From Rhodobacteraceae bacterium QY30 (lineage in GTDB: Bacteria > Pseudomonadota > Alphaproteobacteria > Rhodobacterales > Rhodobacteraceae), in assembly GCA_002356635.1 (NCBI GenBank), contig CP023454.1, positions 248,001 through 312,000 on the forward strand: a stretch of DNA of 64,000 nt. Direction: 5' to 3'. A program made the position numbers and the translations under genes. The notes under the pieces are model-generated. The model saw only the letters and a program-made list of their open reading frames with translations, did no database searches and had not been told where the DNA came from. Shown here one piece after another: positions 1 to 7,544 of the stretch. Within the stretch, counting starts at the first letter, position 1. Each line of letters starts with the position of its first letter.

Positions 1-1968
1 GATCTGCCGCCAGTCCAGAACACGCGCCGCAAGTTCTGCGGCCTTTGGATTGTCCTGCTGCGCCGCCACGTCTTCCAGCACATCGGCACCGGTGGCATAG
101 GCGCCGGTCTTGCCCTTTTCGCCGCCCTGAACGCCCATCTGATCGAACAGGATCTCACCCAGCTGCTTGGGGCTGCCGACGTTGAAGGGCTGTCCGGCCA
201 GACCTATGATCTCGGCCTCCAGGCCCGCCATCTGCTGTGCGAAGGCATTGGACATCCGCCCCAGGGTCGCGGTGTCGATCCGAACGCCCGCCATCTCCAT
301 TTCCGCCAGCACGGTGACCAGCGGACGTTCCAGCGTTTCATAGACGGTCGTCACCTGTGCGCGGTGCAGCGCCGGCTTGAACGCCTGCCAAAGCCTGAGC
401 GTCACATCCGCATCTTCGCCCGCGTAAGGCGTTGCATCGCAGATCGGCACCTGATCGAAGGTGCGGGACGACTTGCCGCTGCCCAGCAGCGTCTTGATGG
501 CGATGGGGTTGTGACGCAGGTAACGCTCGGACAATCCATCCATGCCATGCAGATGCTTTCCGGCGTGCATGGCATAGGACAGAAGCATCGTGTCATCGAA
601 GGGCGCCACCCGGATGCCGTGGCGCGCCATGATCTTCCAGTCATACTTCATGTTCTGCGCGATCTTGAGGATCGAGGCATCCTCAAGCACCGGCTTCAGC
701 GCCGCCAGCACCTGATCCAGCGGGATCTGGTCTGGCGCTAGCGCCGAGCCGCCGAAAAGATCGCCTGAACCGGTCCTGTGTCCCACCGGGATATAGCACG
801 CCCGCCCCGGATCTGTGGCCAGCGAAATCCCCACAAGTTCGGCCCGCATCTCGTCCAGACTGGTGGTTTCGGTGTCGAAGGCCACATGACCCTTTTCACG
901 GATCTGGGCGATCCAGCGGTCCAGCGCGGCCATGTCGGTTACGCATTCATAGGCGGAATGGTCGAACGGCGGATGGCTGTCGTCGGGCGCATGGGTCTGC
1001 TCATGCACTTCATCGGCTACCGGGCGCGGCGCTTCCGGGATCGTCGGCGCCTCGACCTTCAGGCTGTCGGCGACGCGCTTCGTCAGGGTGCGGAACTCCA
1101 TCCGGCCCAGAAAATCCAGAATCGTATCGGGGTCGGGCTTGCGCACCAGAAGCTCATCCGGCGCCAGATCCAGCGGCATGTCGCAATCCAGCTGCACCAG
1201 CCGCTTCGACAGGCGGATCTGGTCGGCGAATCCGATCAGCGTCTCACGCCGCTTGGCCTGCTTGATCTCGCCCGCGCGCGTCAAAAGCGTTTCCAGATCG
1301 CCGTATTCATTGATCAGCAGCGCCGCCGTCTTGACCCCGATTCCGGGCGCGCCCGGCACGTTGTCGACGCTGTCGCCGCACAAAGCCTGCACATCCACCA
1401 CCCGTTCGGGGCCGACGCCGAATTTCTCGATCACCTCGGCGCGGTCGATGGTGCGGTTCTTCATGGCGTCGAACATCACCACGCCATCGCCGATCAGCTG
1501 CATCAGATCCTTGTCGGACGAGATGATCGTGACCCGCCCCCCCGCATCCCGCGCCCGGCAGGACAGGGCGGCGATGATGTCGTCGGCCTCGTAGCCGTCC
1601 GTTTCGATGCAGGCGATGTTGAAGGCGCGGGTCGCTTCCCGGGTCAGGGGGAACTGCGGCTTCAGGTCCTCGGGCAGCTCGGGGCGGTGGGCCTTGTATT
1701 CGGGGTAGATGTCATTGCGGAAGGTCTTCGACGAATAGTCGAAGATCACCGCGACATGAGTCGGCGCATCGGGGCCCTTGTTGTTTTCGACATAGCGGAA
1801 CAGCATGTTGCAGAACCCCGCGACCGCGCCGATGGGCAGGCCGTCGGATTTGCGGGTCAGCGGCGGCAAGGCGTGATAGGCCCGAAAGATGAAGGCCGAG
1901 CCGTCGATCAGATGCAGATGCGTGGTCTTGTCGAATCCGTCGGCCATGCGCGCGCCCTTCGTTGCCAT
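1..1968 (-). CDS. polA: DNA polymerase I, 3' part cut by window edge
   Basis: Only the first 656 codons are present; the reading frame runs open to base 1, so most of the C-terminal polymerase domain lies outside. The N-terminal 5'-3' exonuclease domain is clear: HLIDGSAFIFRAYHA near the start, then an acidic set including ETDGYEADDIIA and SSDKDLMQL, and a helix-hairpin-helix region GDSVDNVPGAPGIGVKTA. The central 3'-5' exonuclease keeps FDTETTSLDEM (the D-x-E motif) and the later YAGEDADVTLRL motif, so proofreading is probably active, unlike in some PolA proteins. The role is Okazaki-fragment processing and repair synthesis. The ATG at 1968 is used; a second in-frame ATG lies at 1947. It is the last gene of a leftward group after a small zinc-finger gene. 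Confidence 0.97.
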   Translation of the reverse strand, partial: MATKGARMADGFDKTTHLHLIDGSAFIFRAYHALPPLTRKSDGLPIGAVAGFCNMLFRYVENNKGPDAPTHVAVIFDYSSKTFRNDIYPEYKAHRPELPEDLKPQFPLTREATRAFNIACIETDGYEADDIIAALSCRARDAGGRVTIISSDKDLMQLIGDGVVMFDAMKNRTIDRAEVIEKFGVGPERVVDVQALCGDSVDNVPGAPGIGVKTAALLINEYGDLETLLTRAGEIKQAKRRETLIGFADQIRLSKRLVQLDCDMPLDLAPDELLVRKPDPDTILDFLGRMEFRTLTKRVADSLKVEAPTIPEAPRPVADEVHEQTHAPDDSHPPFDHSAYECVTDMAALDRWIAQIREKGHVAFDTETTSLDEMRAELVGISLATDPGRACYIPVGHRTGSGDLFGGSALAPDQIPLDQVLAALKPVLEDASILKIAQNMKYDWKIMARHGIRVAPFDDTMLLSYAMHAGKHLHGMDGLSERYLRHNPIAIKTLLGSGKSSRTFDQVPICDATPYAGEDADVTLRLWQAFKPALHRAQVTTVYETLERPLVTVLAEMEMAGVRIDTATLGRMSNAFAQQMAGLEAEIIGLAGQPFNVGSPKQLGEILFDQMGVQGGEKGKTGAYATGADVLEDVAAQQDNPKAAELAARVLDWRQI

Positions 1969-2057
1969 TCGCCCCTTCTGCCACGGGCGGGGCGGCCGTG
2001 CCAGTGGCACCGCCCCCGCAGGCGACGGTCGGCCGGGTCACGCGGAAGGAGGCGGGC

Positions 2058-2246
2058 TCAGTGGTCGTCGTGGGCGTGGGCGCGGTCGATCACGAAACGC
2101 TTGTCGCAGTAGCCGCATTCCACCCACCCGGCAGTGACCGGAATCTGAAGCCAGACGCGGGGATGCCCCAAAGCACCCTCGCCCCCGTCGCAGGCCACCT
2201 TCCAATGGGTGACGGTCTGGATTTCGGGGGCGGCGGTCCGGGTCAT
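2058..2246 (-). CDS. Small zinc-finger protein (zf-CHCC / NDUFS6-like)
   Basis: A 62-residue protein with metal ligands C19, H28, C44 and C47, in the pattern C-D-G-G-x-G-A-L-G-H-P followed by C-x-x-C. This is the CHCC zinc-finger family whose mitochondrial relative, NDUFS6, is a zinc-binding accessory subunit of complex I. Bacterial members are commonly encoded as stand-alone proteins; their function is mostly unassigned, though a link to respiratory complex I assembly is plausible from the family. No convincing Shine-Dalgarno precedes the ATG at 2246. The gene lies 89 bases before polA on the same strand and could be co-transcribed with it. Family assignment is firm; function is not. Confidence 0.85.
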   Translation of the reverse strand: MTRTAAPEIQTVTHWKVACDGGEGALGHPRVWLQIPVTAGWVECGYCDKRFVIDRAHAHDDH

Positions 2247-2340
2247 GGCTGGCTATCCGTGCTGAATCTGCGTGCGGGCGGCATGATAGCGATCCGGACG
2301 GCGCGGGCAAGGCGGCGCTTCGGGCAAGGCCGCTTGCCCC

Positions 2341-2946
2341 TCAACCCTTCAGGAAGGCCGCGATGGCGCGGATTTCCGCGGGCGGAACCTCATGCCCGCC
2401 GTCGTGCAGCGACAGTTCGACCGTGGTGCCTTGCGCGCGGAAGTACCGATCAAGGCCCTGCGTCAGCAGCAACGGACAGATCGGATCGCGCCGCCCGGCG
2501 GTGATCAGGACCGACAGGGCCGCAAGCGCCGGGACCGGATCGGGTTGCCAGGGAATCAGCGGGTGCATCAGCACGGCGCGGTCAAAGAGGTCGGGTGCCT
2601 GAAACAGCACCGACGCAAGGATGTTGGCGCCATTGGAATAGCCCAGCCCGTAGACCGGCACGCCGGGGTGCGCGGCCTTGTGGGCGCGAACGAAGCCCTC
2701 CATCCGGGTGGTGCGGCGCGCCAGATCGGGCATGTCGTAGACGCCCTCTCCCGTGCGCCGGAAAAACCGTGCGGCGCCCTGTTCCAGCACATCGCCGCGG
2801 GGCGCGACGATCGCCGCATCGGGCAGGATCTGACCGATCAGGTCGAAGAACTGGTTTTCATCGCCGCCGGTGCCGTGGAAGGCAAAGACAAGCGGCGCGC
2901 CCGGTGCGCCGGGGTGGGCGCGGTGGTGGTAGCTGGCAAGTGACAT
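2341..2946 (-). CDS. mhqD: Alpha/beta hydrolase, phospholipase/carboxylesterase family (MhqD-like)
   Basis: A 201-residue compact hydrolase. The nucleophile elbow is GYSNGA (S104), the acid is probably D154 in the GRRDPICP segment, and the base is H185 in DGGHEV; HGTGGDE near residue 24 supplies the oxyanion region. The size and motifs fit the MhqD/YpfH group. It follows a glyoxalase-fold dioxygenase gene on the same strand with a 54-base gap and has a good Shine-Dalgarno (AAGGAAA). In Bacillus subtilis, mhqO and mhqD are co-transcribed in response to hydroquinones and catechols, so this pair is probably a quinone-detoxification unit. The natural substrate is not known from sequence. A general carboxylesterase is the alternative. 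Confidence 0.8.
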   Translation of the reverse strand: MSLASYHHRAHPGAPGAPLVFAFHGTGGDENQFFDLIGQILPDAAIVAPRGDVLEQGAARFFRRTGEGVYDMPDLARRTTRMEGFVRAHKAAHPGVPVYGLGYSNGANILASVLFQAPDLFDRAVLMHPLIPWQPDPVPALAALSVLITAGRRDPICPLLLTQGLDRYFRAQGTTVELSLHDGGHEVPPAEIRAIAAFLKG

Positions 2947-2968
2947 CGATTTTCCTTCGGGAAAGGCG

Positions 2969-2990
2969 GCCGCCGGATCGCACCGGCGGC
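2969..2990 (-). other. Intercistronic hairpin between mhqO and mhqD
   Basis: A perfect 8-base inverted repeat (GCCGCCGG / CCGGCGGC) with a 6-base loop lies between the stop of the dioxygenase gene and the start of the hydrolase gene. No T run follows in either direction, so it is more likely an RNA-processing or stability element, or a weak attenuator, than a full terminator. Confidence 0.5.
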
Positions 2991-3000
2991 CTGTGGCCTG

Positions 3001-3933
3001 TCAGTCCTGGATCGGAGTCAGGATCCGTTCGATCTGGGTGCGCAGGTGTTCGTGCTGCGCCGGGATCCGCAGGTGTTCGCCCAGGTGCGCGGTATCCTCG
3101 TCGCGGTCGAAGCCCGGCTCGTTGGTGGCGACCTCGAACAGCACCCCCCCGGGAGTACGGAAGTAGATCGCCCAGAAATAGTCCCGGTCGATCACCGGCG
3201 TCACGTGATAGCCTGTGTCCATCAGCGCCTTGCGGACCTCAAGCTGAGCCGCGCGGTTTTCCACCGCGAAGGCCACATGGTGAACCGAGCCGGCGCCTTG
3301 CCGTGCCGGGGCCGCGCCGGGCAGCACCTCAAGGTCGATCACATCGGCGCCATTGCCGTCGCGAACGGCATATCGGCTGACGGAACCCTGACGGTCCACC
3401 TCTTCGTAGTTCATGAATTTCAGAAGCTCGGCCGTCGCCCCGCCGTCGCGCAGCCGCATCGTCACGCCACGGAAACCGTGGACGCCTTCCGACGCGGGCA
3501 CCGGACCGCCATTCCAGGCGGCGCGCTTGTCGTCCGCTACCTCGGCCAGCAGGAAACCGTCCCTGTCCGGGCCGAAGAAGCGCAGCCGCTTTTCACCGAA
3601 AGCCTCGCGTTCCTCGATGCCGGAAACGCCATGGTTGCCCAACCATTCCTTCCAGAACCCCAGGCTGCCCTGCGGGACCGAAAAGACGGTTTCCGCGACT
3701 TCGCCCGCGCCCCGGCGGCCCTTCACGATATGCGGGAAGGGGAAGTAGGTCATGACCGAGCCGGGCGTGCCGACTTCATCCCCATAGTAAAGGTGATAGA
3801 CGTCCGGGGCGTCGAAGTTCACGGTTTTCTTCACCCGCCTCAGGCCGAGGGTCCTGGTGAAGAAATCGTTGTTTTCCTGCGCGTCCGCAGCCATCGAGGT
3901 GACATGGTGCAGGCCCTTGATCTGTTTCAGCAT
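3001..3933 (-). CDS. mhqO: Ring-cleaving dioxygenase / glyoxalase-fold protein (MhqO-like)
   Basis: A 310-residue protein with two vicinal-oxygen-chelate (glyoxalase/bleomycin-resistance) modules. The first begins KGLHHVTSMAADAQENNDFF and the second contains GSVHHVAFAVENRAAQ; the metal ligands are probably the HH histidines and the glutamate in GGVLFEVATNEPGF. This architecture is typical of MhqO-type extradiol dioxygenases, which act on hydroquinone or catechol-type compounds. The ATG at 3933 was chosen because an AAAGGA Shine-Dalgarno precedes it and the protein then begins directly at the fold; a longer frame extends upstream but would run into the divergent regulator. The gene is divergent from a LysR gene, which probably controls it, and is followed by an MhqD-like hydrolase. 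Confidence 0.85.
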   Translation of the reverse strand: MLKQIKGLHHVTSMAADAQENNDFFTRTLGLRRVKKTVNFDAPDVYHLYYGDEVGTPGSVMTYFPFPHIVKGRRGAGEVAETVFSVPQGSLGFWKEWLGNHGVSGIEEREAFGEKRLRFFGPDRDGFLLAEVADDKRAAWNGGPVPASEGVHGFRGVTMRLRDGGATAELLKFMNYEEVDRQGSVSRYAVRDGNGADVIDLEVLPGAAPARQGAGSVHHVAFAVENRAAQLEVRKALMDTGYHVTPVIDRDYFWAIYFRTPGGVLFEVATNEPGFDRDEDTAHLGEHLRIPAQHEHLRTQIERILTPIQD

Positions 3934-4035
3934 CGCATCGGTCCTTTCACCGTGGGCGGCTAATTGCCGCGTTGATTGCGTGCCGTGAATATGGAGACGC
4001 CCGCGCCCTCCGGGAATGAGGATAAACTTGCAGAT

Positions 4036-4058
4036 ATTATTGCGCCCTGCGTAATAAT
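4036..4058. promoter_or_regulatory. LysR-type operator palindrome (T-N11-A) in the divergent region
   Basis: The left arm ATTATTGCG (4036-4044) and right arm CGTAATAAT (4050-4058) form an inverted repeat with one mismatch and a 5-base centre. It contains the T-N11-A box typical of LysR recognition sites (T4041 and A4053). It lies between the mhqO start (3933) and the LysR start (4066), ending only 7 bases before the LysR ATG, so binding should also repress the regulator itself. It is an AT-rich island in otherwise GC-rich DNA. Confidence 0.65.
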
Positions 4059-4065
4059 CATCCGC

Positions 4066-4965
4066 ATGGGAGAGCTTGAGTCCATCCGCGCCTTTCTGGC
4101 CGTCGCCGAACAGCGCAGCTTTACCGCCGCTGCCCGCCAGCTGGGCATGACCCCTGCATCGGTGACGCGAACCATCGCGGCGCTGGAGGACCGGCTGGGG
4201 GTGCAGCTTCTGCTTCGCACCACGCGGCAGGTGTCCTTGACCTCGGCGGGGGCCGCCTATGCGGCCCGGGTCGCGCCGCTGGCGGAAGCGCTGGCGGGCG
4301 CTGCGGATGAAACCCGCGAACAGCATGGCATCACCGCCGGATCGATCCGGGTGTCGGCGCCGGTTTCCCTGGGGGTGCGGGTGCTGCCCGCGGTTCTGTC
4401 GCAGTTCGCCGCGATCCATCCGCAAACCCACGTGGCGCTAAGCCTGTCGGACAGCTTCGTCGACATCGTCGAAGACGATTACGACCTGGCGATTCGCATT
4501 TCCGGCCCGCCCGCCGACAAGTCGACCGTCTGGCGCAAGATCTGCAAGGTGCCGCGCCTGCTGGTAGCCGCGCCCTCTTACCTGCTGGCGCAGGGCGTGC
4601 CGGAAACGCCCGAGGATCTGGTCCGGTTTTCCTGCCTGAGCTACGGCGAGGATGCGCGGTCCGAGCTGTGGGAGCTGACGAAGGGCAAGACAACGCGCGC
4701 GCACGAGGTCCGGGGCAGTTTCAGCGCCAACAACGGCGACCTTCTGGCGCGGCTCGCGATGCAGGGTGAAGGCATCGCACGCCTGCCCCGCTTCATCATC
4801 GAGGCCGAGCTGGTCAGCGGCGCGCTGGTGCCGGTGCTGTCCGACTGGGCCTGCCCCGACATCTGGCTGACGCTTTATTATCCGCCCTACGCCCGCCTGC
4901 CGCTGCGCGTGGCGCGGTTTTCCGACTTCTTCGAGGTCTACGTGAAGGAAACCCGCCCGCTGTAA
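4066..4965 (+). CDS. LysR-family transcriptional regulator
   Basis: A 299-residue regulator. The N-terminal winged helix-turn-helix is clear (AVAEQRSFTAAARQLGMTPA, then VTRTIAALEDRLGVQLL), followed by a LysR substrate-binding domain beginning near residue 90 (GSIRVSAPVSLGVRVLPAVL). The ATG at 4066 is chosen because LysR proteins normally begin a few residues before the helix-turn-helix; the frame is open further upstream to 3976. No Shine-Dalgarno is visible before 4066, because a T-N11-A palindrome occupies that position, so leaderless or weak initiation is possible. The gene is divergent from mhqO-mhqD, the arrangement expected of a local activator. The inducer is not known; quinones or aromatics are inferred from the targets. 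Confidence 0.88.
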   Translation: MGELESIRAFLAVAEQRSFTAAARQLGMTPASVTRTIAALEDRLGVQLLLRTTRQVSLTSAGAAYAARVAPLAEALAGAADETREQHGITAGSIRVSAPVSLGVRVLPAVLSQFAAIHPQTHVALSLSDSFVDIVEDDYDLAIRISGPPADKSTVWRKICKVPRLLVAAPSYLLAQGVPETPEDLVRFSCLSYGEDARSELWELTKGKTTRAHEVRGSFSANNGDLLARLAMQGEGIARLPRFIIEAELVSGALVPVLSDWACPDIWLTLYYPPYARLPLRVARFSDFFEVYVKETRPL

Positions 4966-4966
4966 A

Positions 4967-5617
4967 TCAGGTGGTCAGGTGGCGCAGCCCTTGCGTCACA
5001 TCGGTCCGCACCGCCAGCCGCAACCCGGGTTCGTCCCCGGCGCGCAGGGCCGCGATGATCATGCGGTGATACTGCGGCGGCTCGTTCCGGCGCAGACGGG
5101 TGTAAAGCGCCCGCATGGTGGGGCCAAGCTGAAGCCAGATCGTTTCGATCACGGCCAGCATGGCCGGAGCTTGGGCGCGAAGGTAAAGCGTGCGATGGAA
5201 TTCCAGGTTTGTGCGGATGTAGGCGACGGCGTCTTGTTTCACCACGGCTTCGGCATTGGCCATGTTGATCGTCTGCAGCCGATCGATCAGCGCCAGATGG
5301 GCGCGGGGCAGGGCGCGGCTGGCCAGCTCCGGCTCGATCAGCGCGCGAAGGGCCGCCAGTTCCTCGATCCGGTCGTTCGAAAGTTCGGGCGTGGTGACCC
5401 GTCCCGATGAAGACAGCGCCAACGCGCCTTCCGCCACCAGCCGACGCAGCGCCTCGCGCACCGGGGTCATCGACACGTCATGCTGCTTGGCCAGCCCCCG
5501 CAGGGTCAGCGCCTGGCCGGGCCGCAGTTCGCCATACATGACCTGAAGGCGCAGCGTCCGGTAGATCCGGTCATGCGCGGCGGTCTGGCTGTCGGAAGGG
5601 CGCGCCGAGGGCAACAT
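4967..5617 (-). CDS. GntR-family transcriptional regulator (FadR/FCD type)
   Basis: 216 residues. The N-terminal GntR winged helix spans roughly residues 15-80 (LRGLAKQHDVSMTPVREALRRLVAEGAL). The C-terminal half is an all-helical FCD ligand-binding domain, with candidate metal ligands in NLEFHRTLY and in the QYHRMIIAAL helix. FCD regulators usually respond to organic acids. The gene ends one base after the convergent LysR gene, and no obvious target operon lies beside it (upstream on its strand is a metallopeptidase gene), so the regulon cannot be inferred. Confidence 0.88.
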   Translation of the reverse strand: MLPSARPSDSQTAAHDRIYRTLRLQVMYGELRPGQALTLRGLAKQHDVSMTPVREALRRLVAEGALALSSSGRVTTPELSNDRIEELAALRALIEPELASRALPRAHLALIDRLQTINMANAEAVVKQDAVAYIRTNLEFHRTLYLRAQAPAMLAVIETIWLQLGPTMRALYTRLRRNEPPQYHRMIIAALRAGDEPGLRLAVRTDVTQGLRHLTT

Positions 5618-5670
5618 GGCTTCAGCAACACCATGCCGCGCCCGCCGTCAAGCGTTGCGCCGGTCAGGCC

Positions 5671-6360
5671 TCAGCCGAAATCGTACTGGTGAAGCTGGTT
5701 GCCGCTTGCCTTCAGCCAGCGGCGGTGCGTCTCGTAATCCGGCATCAGCCCGCGCACCACGTTCCAGAAGGCGGCGGAATGGTTCATCTCGGCCAGATGC
5801 GCCACCTCATGCGCTGCGACATAGGACAGCACCGGCTCGGGCGCCAGGATCAGCCGCCAGGAATACATCAGCCGCGCGTCTGTGGTGCAAGATCCCCAGC
5901 GGGACCGGGTGTCGCGCAGCGTGATGCTGCGAAATCCCCGCCCCAGCTTACCCGCGTACAGCTCGGTTGCCGCCTGAAGCCGCTGGCGCGCCAGCAGCCG
6001 CAGCCAGGCGCCGGTGCGCAGGGCGACGCGTTCGGGATCGGCGGGCAGCAGCAGCCGGTCCTCCTCGACCCGAGGCGCGCGGATGGGGGCGGGCGTGAGC
6101 GTCAGAAGCTGGCCCTGCACCGGCAGTTGCGTTCCGAAAGCCACCGCCACCCGCGATCCGTTGCGCTCAAGCGTATTGCGGATCCAGTCGGCATGGCCCT
6201 GGGCAAAGGCCAGCGCCTCGGATTCGCGCGCATGTGCGGGCATCGACAGCGTGACCTTTCCATCGATGCGCGACACCCTGAGCGAAAACCGCCGCGCCCG
6301 CGCCGAACGGCGCAGCACCACCTCGACCGGCGGATCGCCCCGAAGAAGCCGTCTGCTCAT
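5671..6360 (-). CDS. YgjP-like zinc metallopeptidase (DUF45 / SprT-like fold)
   Basis: 229 residues from the ATG at 6360. The zinc motif is HEVAHLAEMNHSAAFW: HExxH plus a third histidine downstream, with RDTRSRWGSC before it, which is diagnostic for the DUF45/YgjP family. The start at 6360 gives AAAGGG at 8 bases; a GTG at 6369 in the same frame is possible but would sit directly on the purine stretch. No signal peptide is seen, so the protein is probably cytosolic. Physiological substrates of this family are not well defined. The gene is divergent from the FYDLN-protein gene. Confidence 0.85.
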   Translation of the reverse strand: MSRRLLRGDPPVEVVLRRSARARRFSLRVSRIDGKVTLSMPAHARESEALAFAQGHADWIRNTLERNGSRVAVAFGTQLPVQGQLLTLTPAPIRAPRVEEDRLLLPADPERVALRTGAWLRLLARQRLQAATELYAGKLGRGFRSITLRDTRSRWGSCTTDARLMYSWRLILAPEPVLSYVAAHEVAHLAEMNHSAAFWNVVRGLMPDYETHRRWLKASGNQLHQYDFG

Positions 6361-6518
6361 CTGCCCCACCCTTTCCCTGTTCCTTCTAAGGGCTCGGCCG
6401 CGCCGAAAAAAGCCTGCAAAAGGCCGGGCGCACCCTTGGCGGAAAGCCTTTGACAGCCCGGCCCGCTTGTGGCAGTTGGCACCGACTCTGGATAGACGTG
6501 CATTGGAAGGAGATTTCC

Positions 6519-6848
6519 GTGCCCAAGGAAGAATGGGGCGTCAAGCGCCTTTGCCCGCATTGCGCCAGCCGGTTCTACGACCTGCGCCGCGATCCGATGA
6601 CCTGCCCGGAATGCGGCCACAGCTTCACCGCTGAAAGCCTGCAGGCCGGCCGGGGCCGCGCCATGATTGCCGAAAAATCGGTGGCCAAGGAACGCGATCT
6701 GGAATTGGACGATCTGGCGGACGACGAAGTGCTGGACGAAGAATCCGGCGATGTCGAGCTAGACGACGACCTGCTGGAAGACGACGAGGACGACAACGTC
6801 TCGCTGGACGACATCGCCGACGTCAGCAGCGGCGACGACGAAGTCTGA
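6519..6848 (+). CDS. TIGR02300-type protein: FYDLN zinc ribbon with acidic tail
   Basis: 109 residues from a GTG start with a strong GAAGGAGA Shine-Dalgarno; longer in-frame starts upstream lack support. The N-terminal 40 residues form a zinc ribbon (CPHC at the front, CPEC behind) around the family signature RFYDLRRDP. The remainder is highly acidic with long runs of D and E ending in SSGDDEV, so it is probably disordered. The family is conserved in alphaproteobacteria but has no experimentally assigned role known to me. The gene is followed by a strong intrinsic terminator, so it is likely monocistronic. Confidence 0.88.
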   Translation: MPKEEWGVKRLCPHCASRFYDLRRDPMTCPECGHSFTAESLQAGRGRAMIAEKSVAKERDLELDDLADDEVLDEESGDVELDDDLLEDDEDDNVSLDDIADVSSGDDEV

Positions 6849-6874
6849 ACGTTTTCGCACCGATCGGAACAAGG

Positions 6875-6903
6875 GGGCGCGGTTTCGGACCGCGCCCTTT
6901 TTT
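6875..6903 (+). terminator. Rho-independent terminator after the FYDLN gene
   Basis: A perfect 9-base stem, GGGCGCGGT / ACCGCGCCC, with a TTCGG loop is followed directly by six T residues (6898-6903). It lies 26 bases after the stop codon of the FYDLN-protein gene. Confidence 0.92.
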
Positions 6904-6954
6904 CATGCTTTGCATGGCCGTCGCGAAGCTGTCGCAAGACCGTGAAGTTTTCGC

Positions 6955-6983
6955 TTGCGCATCCTTTGGGCCTTCCCTATATC
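6955..6983 (+). promoter_or_regulatory. Likely promoter of the tRNA-Ala gene
   Basis: A -35-like TTGCGC (6955-6960) and a -10-like TATATC (6978-6983) are separated by 17 bases, placing a transcription start near 6990, about 36 bases before the mature tRNA. It lies between a strong terminator and the tRNA, so the tRNA needs its own promoter. The call rests only on the match and spacing. Confidence 0.5.
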
Positions 6984-7025
6984 GCCCCCACGCAGGCGAC
7001 GCCCGACGTTGCCTGGACCTCCGGT

Positions 7026-7101
<76 letters not shown>

Positions 7102-7149
7102 ATCACCATCAGACAAGTGCTTGAGATAACCGGGTAAATTTCGTACGCC

Positions 7150-7218
7150 CCGATCTGCGGCTCGGACGGCCCGTTTCCCCTTCTGGTTGACAGCACCGGC
7201 ATCGAGATCGACAGCGAA
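7150..7218 (+). mobile_element. Relic of an IS5-type transposase gene
   Basis: In the gene-free stretch 7102-7544, one frame reads GSDGPFPLLVDSTGIEIDSEG (7159-7218 and flanking bases). IS5-family DDE transposases carry very similar text around their first catalytic aspartate (GPLxLLVDSTGIK...GEG). Nothing recognisable of the remaining transposase follows, and a stop at 7123 interrupts the frame upstream, so this is a short fragment, not a functional element; no terminal repeats were seen. The rest of 7102-7544 contains no gene I can support up to the Shine-Dalgarno of the cysK-like gene (CGGAGGA at 7534-7540). The match is from memory of the family motif, not an alignment. Confidence 0.55.
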
Positions 7219-7544
7219 GGGTGTCGTTCCCTTCATCTTCCGTTCCTGCCTTGCGCCGGACTTCGCCGCTCTGGAGGAAAACTCCCTAACGCTTTCCACA
7301 AAAGCCGGGCAAGACCAGGGTAGACTTCGCACCAAGGGACAGGAACATGCCGAACAGCACCTTCCCGTAGTCATGGGCAGCCTGCAGGCGATCGCGCGCC
7401 CTGCCGGCAAGCACCAATCCGCCCGGAAACATCCGCGTCTGCCCGGGCTTCCTCTCCGTCGGTCGAATCCTGACCGGGTCGCTCTGAAATCGGGTAAGCT
7501 TTGCCATGCAGGACGCATGGGGTGGTAACGCATCGGAGGATCAG

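Noticed and set aside
3934-4431. N-terminal extension of the MhqO-like protein
   Set aside because: The frame is open but runs through the divergent promoter and the LysR gene; the ATG at 3933 has a Shine-Dalgarno and gives a normal-length protein.
6450-6455. TTGACA as -35 box for the FYDLN gene
   Set aside because: No acceptable -10 sequence lies 16-18 bases downstream.
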